Origin: Methanolinea sp. UBA473
GTDB taxonomy: Archaea > Halobacteriota > Methanomicrobia > Methanomicrobiales > Methanospirillaceae
Direction: 5' to 3'
Assembly (NCBI GenBank): GCA_002509495.1
Contig: DAEV01000003.1
Span: 33,958-47,501, forward strand
DNA length: 13,544 bases
In this document: one piece after another, positions 1 to 6,187 of the stretch
Numbering within the stretch: position 1 is the stretch's first letter
Layout: the number at the start of each line of letters is the position of its first letter
Notes under the pieces: generated by a model
What the model was told of the DNA's origin: nothing
Database searches by the model: none
What the model saw: the letters and a program-made list of their open reading frames with translations, nothing else
Program-made: the position numbers and the translations under genes

Positions 1-153
1 GTTTTGCGATGGGTTGGGGTCAATACCTCATCATGTGAGTCCCTCTGGATAAACGGAGAAGCCTGCGATGAGAACCAACTACGCAAAAATAAAAAAATAG
101 AATTTAGGGGTAAGCAGGAGAGGACTTATTCTCTCCGGAACACAGATCAATGA
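1..153 (+). CDS. Possible C-terminal end of a truncated ORF, weakly TnpB-like
   Basis: One plus-strand frame is open from the first base to a TGA at 151-153, giving about 50 residues. The tail is basic (includes QLRKNKKIEF) and contains the segment CESLWINGEACDEN. The cysteine/EA-containing tail faintly resembles the variable C-termini of IS200/IS605-type TnpB proteins, but this is recollection of a pattern and not a match I can verify. The stop lies only 4 nt before tRNA-Leu, which is unusual for an intact gene and suits a relic or a chance open frame. The gene start lies outside the window. It could equally be non-coding leader of the tRNA. Confidence 0.22.
   Translation, partial: VLRWVGVNTSSCESLWINGEACDENQLRKNKKIEFRGKQERTYSLRNTDQ
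117..136 (+). other. 6-bp inverted repeat upstream of tRNA-Leu
   Basis: GGAGAG at 117-122 pairs perfectly with CTCTCC at 131-136 around an 8-nt loop. It could be an end structure of a decayed insertion element, or simply part of the tRNA promoter region. The loop contains the TATA-like ACTTATT. Confidence 0.4.
124..131 (+). promoter_or_regulatory. Candidate TATA box for tRNA-Leu
   Basis: ACTTATTC lies 27-34 nt upstream of the first base of the mature tRNA, the usual distance for an archaeal TATA element if transcription starts near the tRNA 5' end. A second A/T-rich stretch at 86-101 is an alternative that would give a longer leader. Confidence 0.3.
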
Positions 154-157
154 TGGC

Positions 158-240
158 GCGAGGGTTGCCGAGCGGTCAAAGGCGATGGATTTAGGGTCCA
201 TTCTCGCAGGAGTTCAGGGGTTCAAATCCCCCCCCTCGCA
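158..240 (+). tRNA. tRNA-Leu, anticodon UAG
   Basis: The cloverleaf folds by eye. The acceptor stem is GCGAGGG (158-164) with CCCTCGC (233-239), all seven pairs Watson-Crick, and A240 is the discriminator. The D-stem is GCC (167-169) with GGC (181-183). The anticodon stem is 185-189 with 197-201, loop TTTAGGG (190-196), anticodon TAG at 192-194. The long class II variable arm has a CTC/GAG stem (203-205/210-212), as expected for leucine. The T-loop TTCAAAT (221-227) sits on a G4/C4 stem, and the fifth T-stem pair is an A216-C232 mismatch. CCA is not encoded, as is common in archaea. It decodes CUN leucine codons, mainly CUA and CUG. No intron is seen. Confidence 0.97.
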
Positions 241-248
241 TTCTTTTT
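241..248 (+). terminator. Oligo-T terminator of tRNA-Leu
   Basis: TTCTTTTT directly follows the discriminator base. A short T-tract is the normal archaeal termination signal behind a tRNA. The 52 nt from 249 to the DUF389 stop hold only a small GCGT/ACGC inverted repeat (262-273). Confidence 0.55.
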
Positions 249-300
249 GGTAGGTCCAGGGGCGTCGGGACGCATGGCCAGGCCCTTCCATCCGATCCCT

Positions 301-1344
301 TCAAATCAGTAGTGAAATGATCACAAGGAGAAGGATGATTACTGCAAGGATCCACGCGACCCTGATCATCACCTGCCTCGAGCGGTATTGGGAGAAGAGA
401 TCCCTTGGCCCGATATGCATGAATACAACCCCGATGACACTTCCCGTGATGAGTCCTACAACGTTCTGGAGCGTCAGGGTGAGTGCCTTGAACGTCCCCC
501 CTGGTGCGAGGACCAGGGAGATCCCGGTTACCACTGCCGGGGGAAGGAGTGCAGCAGCGATCGCAACGCCTGCAATCCCTTCCGGGATCCCCTTCGAGAG
601 GGCGAGGATGGTGGCAAAGCCAAGGAGGATCGCCATGAGGATGTAAACGGCATTCGAGTCCATCCGGGAGTTGATCTCTGTGGTGAGTGGGAGGGTGATG
701 AAGAACGAAAGGAGAAAGGTCACAACCGCGGCAATCACGACCAGCATGAGGATAAAAACCCCTAGAATCTCGAGGCACGTAAGTGTTTTTTTCAGATCCC
801 CTACGGCAATGCTGATTGCAAGTGCATAGATAGGGCCAAGGAGGGGTGAGATCAGCATGGCACCGATGACGATCCCCACGTTATTCAGAAACAGCCCTAT
901 TAAAGCGACAATTCCTGCGATTGCGGCCAGTATGATCTTGTTGGTATCGAACTCCGAATGTTCCTCGATCGACGCAAGGATCTTCTCGATAGGAGCTTTT
1001 TCCTCTTTCCTGTTCTTCGATGAGAAACGCTTCTTGATCTGATCGATAAACGGGGAGATGACGAAATCGGGTGTTGAAACCTCGACGAGAGTAACCCGGT
1101 CATCCTCCCCGGCAGATGTCTCAAAGTACGGGATACTCCCTGTCCAGAGCGGGCGTGAAGATTCCTTATCCGGGCCCAGTGTGCCGTTGGTCTCCGCGAT
1201 CATCTCGTCCAGCATATCGTCAGGAACAAAAAGGGTTACGCGAACGGACTTATCCTTCTCCTCGATGGAATAGAGAATATCTTTAAATTTTGTGGAAATT
1301 TCGGTCGCTTTGCCCTTCGGCACAGTGATAATTACTTTCTTCAT
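301..1344 (-). CDS. DUF389 (TIGR00341-type) membrane protein
   Basis: A 347-aa integral membrane protein of the DUF389 family, whose biochemical role is not established. Residues 1 to about 130 form a soluble domain beginning MKKVIITVPKG, and residues 135-347 carry about six hydrophobic helices. The family hallmark NNVGIVIGAMLISPLLGP follows the first helix, and AAALLPPAVVTG is typical of the later half. The frame stays open to 1521, but I chose the ATG at 1344 because the family's usual start (a short beta strand with K/V/I residues) begins there and the upstream residues look like translated promoter. No clear Shine-Dalgarno is visible. Two TATA-like sites lie upstream. It is monocistronic, convergent with tRNA-Leu on one side and downstream of the V4R regulator on the other. 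Confidence 0.9.
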   Translation of the reverse strand: MKKVIITVPKGKATEISTKFKDILYSIEEKDKSVRVTLFVPDDMLDEMIAETNGTLGPDKESSRPLWTGSIPYFETSAGEDDRVTLVEVSTPDFVISPFIDQIKKRFSSKNRKEEKAPIEKILASIEEHSEFDTNKIILAAIAGIVALIGLFLNNVGIVIGAMLISPLLGPIYALAISIAVGDLKKTLTCLEILGVFILMLVVIAAVVTFLLSFFITLPLTTEINSRMDSNAVYILMAILLGFATILALSKGIPEGIAGVAIAAALLPPAVVTGISLVLAPGGTFKALTLTLQNVVGLITGSVIGVVFMHIGPRDLFSQYRSRQVMIRVAWILAVIILLLVIISLLI

Positions 1345-1381
1345 GGGAGAACCCGGATCAGGATTCTCTTTGGAAAATGAC

Positions 1382-1434
1382 GATAAATAGGTAACCCAAT
1401 CGCTGCAAATAATAAGAAATAAATATAAGTGGCA
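1382..1434 (-). promoter_or_regulatory. Tandem TATA-like elements upstream of the DUF389 gene
   Basis: On the minus strand, TTATATTTATT (1424-1434) and CTATTTATC (1381-1389) are both archaeal TATA-like. The proximal one would start transcription about 15-20 nt before the ATG at 1344, the distal one about 60 nt before it. The proximal TATTTATC is identical to the core of the candidate TATA of the PAS sensor gene at 8978-8988. Confidence 0.45.
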
Positions 1435-1504
1435 CCGCCGGGTTCTTTCCTCTTCCTTCGAGGAGCAGAGATCGTTTAGGTAACAGGCTACATTGTGATC
1501 CGGA

Positions 1505-1535
1505 GGCAGGGATTCATGCACTCCCCTTCCCTGCC
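1505..1535. other. 7-bp inverted repeat in the intergenic region 1345-1635
   Basis: GGCAGGG (1505-1511) pairs perfectly with CCCTGCC (1529-1535) around a 17-nt loop. The 291-nt gap between the DUF389 and V4R genes otherwise holds the DUF389 promoter and the V4R terminator. The hairpin could belong to the 3' region of the V4R transcript or be an unannotated small RNA. No convincing coding frame is present. Confidence 0.4.
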
Positions 1536-1593
1536 GATTTGGTCTGTTCTGCCTGAACGGATCCGAAGGGATTCCAATCCTCCACTATCGCTC

Positions 1594-1627
1594 ATTCTCA
1601 TGAAAACGGAGAATTTTTTTAAAAAAA
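1594..1627 (-). terminator. T7 tract just after the V4R gene, with a nearby hairpin
   Basis: On the minus strand, seven T residues (complement of the A-run 1621-1627) begin 8 nt after the stop codon and are followed directly by seven A residues (1614-1620), forming a perfect T7/A7 palindrome. This is a good archaeal oligo-T terminator. A 6-bp hairpin, ATTCTC/GAGAAT (plus strand 1594-1614), lies just beyond. Read on the plus strand, hairpin plus T7 also has the form of an intrinsic terminator, although no plus-strand gene is visible to the left. Confidence 0.5.
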
Positions 1628-1635
1628 CACGTTCA

Positions 1636-2466
1636 TCAGGAGCATCCCGTTTCCGGATCCGGTTTGCCAAACTTCGCTTCCAGGATCTCGAACCGGCACA
1701 TATTGCTGCCCATTGAATAGCAATGGGTCTCCACCGCCGTCCTCCGGTCCCGGTAGTACGCCGAGAATATTGCGGAGAGTAATCCCGACTCGAACGCACA
1801 GGAGGGTCTTCCAAGGATAGGAAGATCCCTGCACTCAAAACAATCGCGGATGATAAGGATCGGGGGATCAGGGCGTTCAAATTCAACGGTTCCCAATTCG
1901 TACCGCGCCCAGTATTCCTGGATCCTGGCGACCATCATCTCCATGTCCGGGTCCTTCACAACCGGGAAGATTACGTCCCCCACTCGTTCTCCTGCCCTTG
2001 TCAGGATGGGATCGATCGTGATTCCGTCTGCAAGCAGGCTCACCCTGATGGTGGTGAGGATGAAACGGAAGAATCCGGCAGTGTTCACGTCCGGAGAGAT
2101 GGAGGAAGGAATATAACGTTCTGCCAGGGCAGATTCCAGCCTCTGCGGATCCGCTTCCAGCAGAAACCGTGCACTCATGGAGAATATCTTCTTTCTTCTG
2201 TCGGCGGAATCCGGTCTTGATCCGATAATCCCTGCCATGGACAGGGCTTTTAAGTGTACTGAGACCGTGGATTTGCTCCTGCCTGCGTTCCTGACGATCT
2301 CATCAAAGTCCATCTCTCCCCCCTTCAGCATTTCGAGGATTCTCCCTTTTAATGGGCTGTCGATGGCCCGGATCCCCTGGTCTGATGTGAAAATGTGAAT
2401 ATATGGCAGAAGTTCATCACGGAATCCGGGAGGAGGGTTGGCTGCGGTCAAGGTTACCTCATACAC
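1636..2466 (-). CDS. ArsR-like HTH regulator with C-terminal V4R ligand domain
   Basis: A 276-aa probable ligand-responsive transcription factor. Residues about 36-100 form a winged helix: the SPLKGRILEML helix, a recognition helix around SKSTVSVHLKAL, and a wing around DSADRRKKIF. Residues about 130-262 form a V4R (4-vinyl reductase) domain, used elsewhere to bind small hydrophobic ligands. It keeps the conserved cysteines C209, C212, C223, C249 and C257 and the CAFESGLL and GSNMCRFEI blocks, so metal or thiol chemistry is possible. The start is GTG at 2466, since no ATG precedes the HTH. A TATA box lies 17-24 nt upstream, so the mRNA is probably leaderless. It diverges from the small regulator at 2655 and has its own terminator. 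Target genes and ligand are unknown. Confidence 0.88.
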   Translation of the reverse strand: MYEVTLTAANPPPGFRDELLPYIHIFTSDQGIRAIDSPLKGRILEMLKGGEMDFDEIVRNAGRSKSTVSVHLKALSMAGIIGSRPDSADRRKKIFSMSARFLLEADPQRLESALAERYIPSSISPDVNTAGFFRFILTTIRVSLLADGITIDPILTRAGERVGDVIFPVVKDPDMEMMVARIQEYWARYELGTVEFERPDPPILIIRDCFECRDLPILGRPSCAFESGLLSAIFSAYYRDRRTAVETHCYSMGSNMCRFEILEAKFGKPDPETGCS

Positions 2467-2482
2467 CTAAGGGATGAAAAGG

Positions 2483-2496
2483 TATAAATAAATATA
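2483..2496 (-). promoter_or_regulatory. TATA box of the HTH-V4R gene (leaderless)
   Basis: The minus strand reads TATATTTATTTATA. With the archaeal TATA-to-start distance of about 25 nt, transcription would begin at or next to the GTG codon at 2466. That fits the absence of a Shine-Dalgarno sequence and supports the GTG start. Confidence 0.6.
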
Positions 2497-2523
2497 GTTC
2501 GTATAACATAGAATGTTCGTGTA
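2497..2523. repeat. Direct repeat GTTCGTRTA, candidate operator
   Basis: GTTCGTATA (2497-2505) and GTTCGTGTA (2515-2523) are in the same orientation, start to start 18 bp, directly upstream of the V4R TATA box. The A/T-rich flanks are also similar. Position and spacing (nearly two helical turns) suit an operator or activator site for the HTH-V4R protein itself or for the divergent regulator. This is inference from position only. Confidence 0.4.
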
Positions 2524-2579
2524 GTAACAAACAAATTAGGCGTGGCAATGGTTCGCCATCCTGATGAGGCACTACGCAA

Positions 2580-2611
2580 CAATGGGCCCTAAATCCGGGC
2601 GGGGCCCATTG
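2580..2611 (+). other. Perfect 10-bp hairpin in the probable leader of the small HTH gene
   Basis: CAATGGGCCC (2580-2589) and GGGCCCATTG (2602-2611) are exact inverted repeats around a 12-nt loop, TAAATCCGGGCG. A smaller 4-bp hairpin with a TTCG loop (ATGG-TTCG-CCAT, 2548-2559) lies just upstream. The large hairpin is 44 nt before the ATG of the regulator at 2655, so it may be an RNA structure in that leader or a protein-binding palindrome. Confidence 0.6.
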
Positions 2612-2654
2612 GGTTCCGAAGGCCCGGAGAAGGAAGAGATTAAAGGTGAATGCC

Positions 2655-2927
2655 ATGACACTGGCCCAGAACCAAATCCGCAACCACCCCATCGAGATAG
2701 GACTCCAGGGAGCTGCGGTCGAATGCCTGCCATCGTCTGCAAAAGCCGTCTTCTCGTTATTGGGAGATGGAAAAGCCAGGACTCTGAACGAGATCATCGG
2801 GAGGGTGACGTTCTCACCCCGGACGATCAGGAATGCCCTGCACAAGCTCCGGAATCACGGGCTTATCGTAGCGAAGTTCAACTTCAAGGATGCACGAAAA
2901 CCCCTCTATCAGATCAAGACAGGATAA
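2655..2927 (+). CDS. Small winged-helix transcriptional regulator (MarR/TrmB-like)
   Basis: A 90-aa single-domain DNA-binding protein, likely cytoplasmic. Residues 27-90 form a winged helix: helix 1 at LPSSAKAVFSLL, a helix around RTLNEIIGRV, recognition helix SPRTIRNALHKLRNHGL (54-70), and a wing ending DARKPLYQIK. The block is close to a widespread archaeal small-HTH family (pattern: PPRTVRYAL, then DARQ.LY). The first 26 residues have no obvious fold. I chose the ATG at 2655, which has GGTG at 2645-2648 six bases upstream. A GTG three codons earlier is possible but overlaps that ribosome-binding site. It is divergent from the V4R gene, and the intergenic hairpin and direct repeats suggest shared regulation. 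Target unknown. Confidence 0.85.
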   Translation: MTLAQNQIRNHPIEIGLQGAAVECLPSSAKAVFSLLGDGKARTLNEIIGRVTFSPRTIRNALHKLRNHGLIVAKFNFKDARKPLYQIKTG

Positions 2928-2947
2928 CCTGACAGCAGCAGGGTAGT

Positions 2948-2997
2948 CGCCCTCCCCGGCGGGACTTCTGTTGTCTGTTTTGGATCCGTTTTCTTTT
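2948..2997 (+). terminator. Oligo-T terminator behind the small HTH gene
   Basis: A weak CGCC/GGCG hairpin (2948-2961) is followed by T-rich DNA with TTTT at 2978-2981 and TTTTCTTTT at 2989-2997, starting about 50 nt after the stop. This fits archaeal termination before the convergent VIT1 gene at 3073. The rest of 2928-3072 shows nothing else recognisable. Confidence 0.45.
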
Positions 2998-3072
2998 ACC
3001 GTGGTCAGGAGGAAAGGCCTCTCGTATCTGCCCGGGATTCTTTTTATTCATTCGCATACCATTGTGGACGCA

Positions 3073-4080
3073 TCAGACATCCACGTGAAATATACTCCTG
3101 ATAAGGAGGCCGATTAAGAATGAAACCGCCGCAATGCCCAGGGACAGGACGGCCATTTCGAGGAATCTCTTAAAGAAGGGAAGGTCTCCCGTGACAGAGG
3201 TGTAAAAAGTAAAACAGAGGATGATCCCTATGGCAGACAGCAGTGTCAAGCTGAGGGCAAGGAATGGATTCTCCAGGAGGACAAACGGCATCACAAGGGC
3301 AAGGACGGTCAGAATATAGGCAAATCCCGTATATAACGCCGCTTTTTTTGGTTCCCTGACAGTGGGATCCGATTTCTGAGAGAGATATTCCGATGCTGCC
3401 ATGGATAGCGCGGCAGCTACGCCCATGATGCTTCCTACGGCAGCGATCAGTTTCGTGTCCTGCAATGCAAAAGTGAATCCGGCGAGGCTCCCGGAAAACT
3501 CAACCAGGGCGTCATTCAGCCCTAAAACAATGGATCCCACGTATTTGAGTTTTTCTTCGTTAAGAAGCCCGATGATCTCCGCCTCGTGGTGTTTTTCATC
3601 GGCGATGATGGTCTGGATATCGACGATTTTTCCGGACAACGCCTGGTAATTCTGGATAGCATCATTCTCCCTCTTCTCCATCATTTTTACAGTAAAGGTG
3701 ATTCCAAAGAGACGGGCCATGAGGTAGAAAAACCAGACCTTGATCCTGTCAGGAGTTGTATCTTCTCCGGTGTAGTGCTGCCATATCCGGGAATGGCCAA
3801 GCTCCTGTTCTGCCATGTTCAGGAAGACCAATGCATTGGGAGAATCCGCCATTGCTTCAGCCAGCATACGGTAGATATGGTACTCCGTAATCTCGTTCCT
3901 CTGGAAGCCGGAGATCCTTTCCTTCAGCTGTTCTGTAAGGGTTTCGCTGGTCTCAACGCCGGACAGATCGATATCTCCTGTTATTTTCACTGTCAGTGTG
4001 TCGTCAAGTAATACTATTCCATTTCTGCAAAAAAACCACTTTGATCCGTTCCTTAGAAAGACCCCGTCATTCTTGTCCAT
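3073..4080 (-). CDS. Ferritin-like (rubrerythrin) / VIT1-CCC1 fusion, probable iron transporter
   Basis: A 335-aa protein with two modules. Residues about 50-175 form a ferritin-like four-helix domain with carboxylate/histidine motifs: NEITEYH (E63, E66), AEQELGH (E91, H96) and DEKHHEAE (E162, H165), expected to bind a di-iron or di-manganese centre. Residues about 178-335 form a VIT1/CCC1 membrane domain with the signature LGLNDALVEFSGSLAGFT and about five helices. Such erythrin-VIT proteins are thought to export or sequester Fe/Mn across membranes. I used the ATG at 4080; a TTG at 4092 is also in frame. Residues 1-45 form an unusual extension before the ferritin domain and include a T7 run in the gene (4029-4035). 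No Shine-Dalgarno or TATA is evident, so it may be cotranscribed with the gene ending 27 nt upstream. Confidence 0.88.
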   Translation of the reverse strand: MDKNDGVFLRNGSKWFFCRNGIVLLDDTLTVKITGDIDLSGVETSETLTEQLKERISGFQRNEITEYHIYRMLAEAMADSPNALVFLNMAEQELGHSRIWQHYTGEDTTPDRIKVWFFYLMARLFGITFTVKMMEKRENDAIQNYQALSGKIVDIQTIIADEKHHEAEIIGLLNEEKLKYVGSIVLGLNDALVEFSGSLAGFTFALQDTKLIAAVGSIMGVAAALSMAASEYLSQKSDPTVREPKKAALYTGFAYILTVLALVMPFVLLENPFLALSLTLLSAIGIILCFTFYTSVTGDLPFFKRFLEMAVLSLGIAAVSFLIGLLIRSIFHVDV

Positions 4081-4107
4081 ATCGACGCGCAAACTAAGGT
4101 GTCGGGA

Positions 4108-5217
4108 TTAGACCGGAACTTCCGCTTCGGCCCTGAGCAGGATCTCGTGAGGTAGTCCGGAGAGGGAGATCGCAGCGAGCGCACCGATGATACCGCGTCC
4201 TCCGAATACTTCCACCTTGTTCTGTGCCGCGGTTGCTTTTGCTTCTTCGATTGTAATTAATTCACGCCTGGCCCTCATACCATAGGTGCGAAGCGACGGC
4301 GATATTATAAACCCCTGCTTGAATGCTATTCCCCATTCGGGCGAGAGTGCTTCGTCTTCAAGAAATACTATCGCACGGTCGCGTACCTTCCCGAAGCGCG
4401 ACGGCTCGATCGCCAGTTCGATGTAACTACAGGAGTTGCCAGCCGTTTTTTCAGGAAGGGAAGGATTCAGCATGGCTACACGGTGGCCGATGGGAAACAC
4501 TCCGTTCATCGTTCCGAGGTTCTGGAGGAGGGCCAGGGCCAGGGCAAATGTCGCACCACCTTCAGAAGAATCGGTGTCATCGATTCCTATCTGCACATGC
4601 TTGAGGGCCCTTGTCCTCACCTTCCCCTCCACCAGGTTCCCATTCCTCACGACCTGGACATCGCATACTCCATCTGCATGGGACATCATATCCGTAAGAG
4701 AATACGCAGGTCCACCGGTACACCTGATCTGCTGCACGATCCAATCTCCTTCCCGTCTGACGCCTACCACTCCCACTGCAGGTGCAGGATACAGGCCGAT
4801 CTCCACATCGTTCATGCCGATGCATGCTACTTCCCTTAACAACTGGCCATCCCGCTGGACATCCCGGACAACGCCGCCTGCCATCGCATGGTGGTACCCG
4901 CAGAAGGCCGCACAGCCCCCGGAAAGACATTCATGGTAGATCTCCACCTGATTCCCGTCCACAGTTGTGAAAATCCGGCGGCAGGCGCTGGAAGGGATTG
5001 CACTGATCGCGGCATACCTGGCCGGGTTCCTTCCCTGCTTCCGTTCCCTGATCACCACGCATCCTTCCTCCACCAGGCGGTTGATCCAGTCCTGGGCAGT
5101 GCTGCGGGGAACGTTCGCACCCTCGTGGATATCGGTCACTGTGAAGTATCCGCGTTCCAGGGTACAGGACCGCATCAGATGGAGGTATTCACGCCTTCGT
5201 TTAATGACCCCTTGCAT
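4108..5217 (-). CDS. HTH domain fused to an IDDTD (TiaS/methanogenesis-marker-11-like) domain
   Basis: A 369-aa protein. Residues about 10-65 look like a winged helix (LERGYFTVTDI, then recognition helix VPRSTAQDWINRLVEEG). Residues about 78-369 form a second module with the motif IGIDDTDSSEGGATFALA (210-227), then a LNPSLPEKT.GNSCSYIEL block and a terminal GGRGIIGALAAI. The IDDTD motif is shared with TiaS, the kinase-like agmatidine synthetase for tRNA-Ile2, and with the methanogen-specific marker protein 11 family, which the layout resembles more. A possible metal site is C97-x4-C102-x3-C106-x2-HH. The ATG at 5217 overlaps the upstream homoserine dehydrogenase by 17 nt; the longer 5280 start would overlap by 80. 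The operon context suggests regulation or sensing in amino-acid metabolism. Substrate and function unknown. Confidence 0.8.
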   Translation of the reverse strand: MQGVIKRRREYLHLMRSCTLERGYFTVTDIHEGANVPRSTAQDWINRLVEEGCVVIRERKQGRNPARYAAISAIPSSACRRIFTTVDGNQVEIYHECLSGGCAAFCGYHHAMAGGVVRDVQRDGQLLREVACIGMNDVEIGLYPAPAVGVVGVRREGDWIVQQIRCTGGPAYSLTDMMSHADGVCDVQVVRNGNLVEGKVRTRALKHVQIGIDDTDSSEGGATFALALALLQNLGTMNGVFPIGHRVAMLNPSLPEKTAGNSCSYIELAIEPSRFGKVRDRAIVFLEDEALSPEWGIAFKQGFIISPSLRTYGMRARRELITIEEAKATAAQNKVEVFGGRGIIGALAAISLSGLPHEILLRAEAEVPV

Positions 5218-6187
5218 GGAAATCGCGTATAAAAAGGAGATCGCCAATGATAGCGCTTGCCGTCTCGACAGATCCTGCACCTTTCCCGATCAGGGTAATC
5301 TCGCCGGCCATGTCGGTCTCGATCGTGATCGCATTGAGGCTCCCCTCCACAACAAGCGGGTGGGATTGTGGAATGATACGAGGAGCAACGCGAAAGATTC
5401 CCTTCTCCGGGATTGCTTCTGCGATTAAACGGATGGTGCAGTGCTCGGACTCGGCAAGGCGCAGGGCGTCGGTGGTGAGCATGTCGATCCCTGTCACCTC
5501 CACGTCCTCCAGTACAACATTCTTCTTTCCAATTACGTTGGCAAGGATGACCAGCTTGATCGCTGCATCGATTCCTTTCACATCATACGTTGGATCGGCC
5601 TCGGCATACCCCATTTCCCGCGCTTCGAGCAGGGCCTGCTCATACGTCAATCCCTCCTTCGCCATCCTGGTGAGGATATAGTTGCAGGTTCCGTTGAGAA
5701 CCCCGAATATTGCCAGGACCCGGTTTCCGGCAAGACCCTGTCTGAGCGCATGCATGATGGGAATGGCCCCCCCAACGGTCGCTTCGTATCGTATCTGCAC
5801 CCGGTTCCGTGAAGCGATCTGGTGAAGCATGGCAAACTCCCTGGCAATGGGTCCCTTATTGGAGGTAACGACGTGTTTTCCGCGTTCCAGGGCCGTTTTC
5901 ATAAAGGTGAGGGCAGGCTCCCCTGTCGTTGCATTCGTAGGGGTTACCTCAACAAGGGCATCATAATCCCCCCGTGTCACCACGTCCATTGCCGACAGGG
6001 ATTTATCCCCGCAGAATCCATGCTCCTTTTTTGCGAGAAACAACTCATCGATACGGATACCGTCTTTATCCAGCAATGCACTCCTGGAATCGGCTACAGC
6101 GGTGACCGTGAGATCCAGGTCCTTCTCCTCGATCATTTCAAGGAGGCCCCGGCCGACCGATCCCATGCCGAGGACTGCCACCTTCAT
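5201..6187 (-). CDS. hom: Homoserine dehydrogenase
   Basis: A 328-aa cytoplasmic enzyme that reduces aspartate-4-semialdehyde to homoserine with NAD(P)H, the branch point toward threonine and methionine. The Rossmann motif GMGSVG is at 7-12. TSNKGP (108-113) contains the conserved active-site lysine K111. The catalytic-domain signature GYAEADPTYDVKGIDAAIKL (193-212) holds E196, D207 and K211. The C-terminal GKGAGSVETASAIIGDL closes the nucleotide site. The length matches the short archaeal form, which lacks the C-terminal ACT domain; a separate ACT protein is encoded directly upstream with an ATGA overlap, so the two are translationally coupled. Feedback control by that partner is a reasonable inference. 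Confidence 0.96.
   Translation of the reverse strand: MKVAVLGMGSVGRGLLEMIEEKDLDLTVTAVADSRSALLDKDGIRIDELFLAKKEHGFCGDKSLSAMDVVTRGDYDALVEVTPTNATTGEPALTFMKTALERGKHVVTSNKGPIAREFAMLHQIASRNRVQIRYEATVGGAIPIMHALRQGLAGNRVLAIFGVLNGTCNYILTRMAKEGLTYEQALLEAREMGYAEADPTYDVKGIDAAIKLVILANVIGKKNVVLEDVEVTGIDMLTTDALRLAESEHCTIRLIAEAIPEKGIFRVAPRIIPQSHPLVVEGSLNAITIETDMAGEITLIGKGAGSVETASAIIGDLLFIRDFHARGH

Noticed and set aside
191..778. Minus-strand frame of 195 codons crossing the tRNA and the DUF389 end
   Set aside because: It runs through the tRNA gene and is rich in H, P and R; the DUF389 frame has clear membrane helices and family motifs.
1345..1521. Upstream extension of the DUF389 gene to 1521
   Set aside because: The added residues translate the AT-rich promoter and match no domain; the family start at MKKVIITVP fits the ATG at 1344.
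5218..5280. Longer start of the HTH-IDDTD gene
   Set aside because: It would overlap the conserved end of hom by 80 nt, and the added residues have no match to an HTH start.
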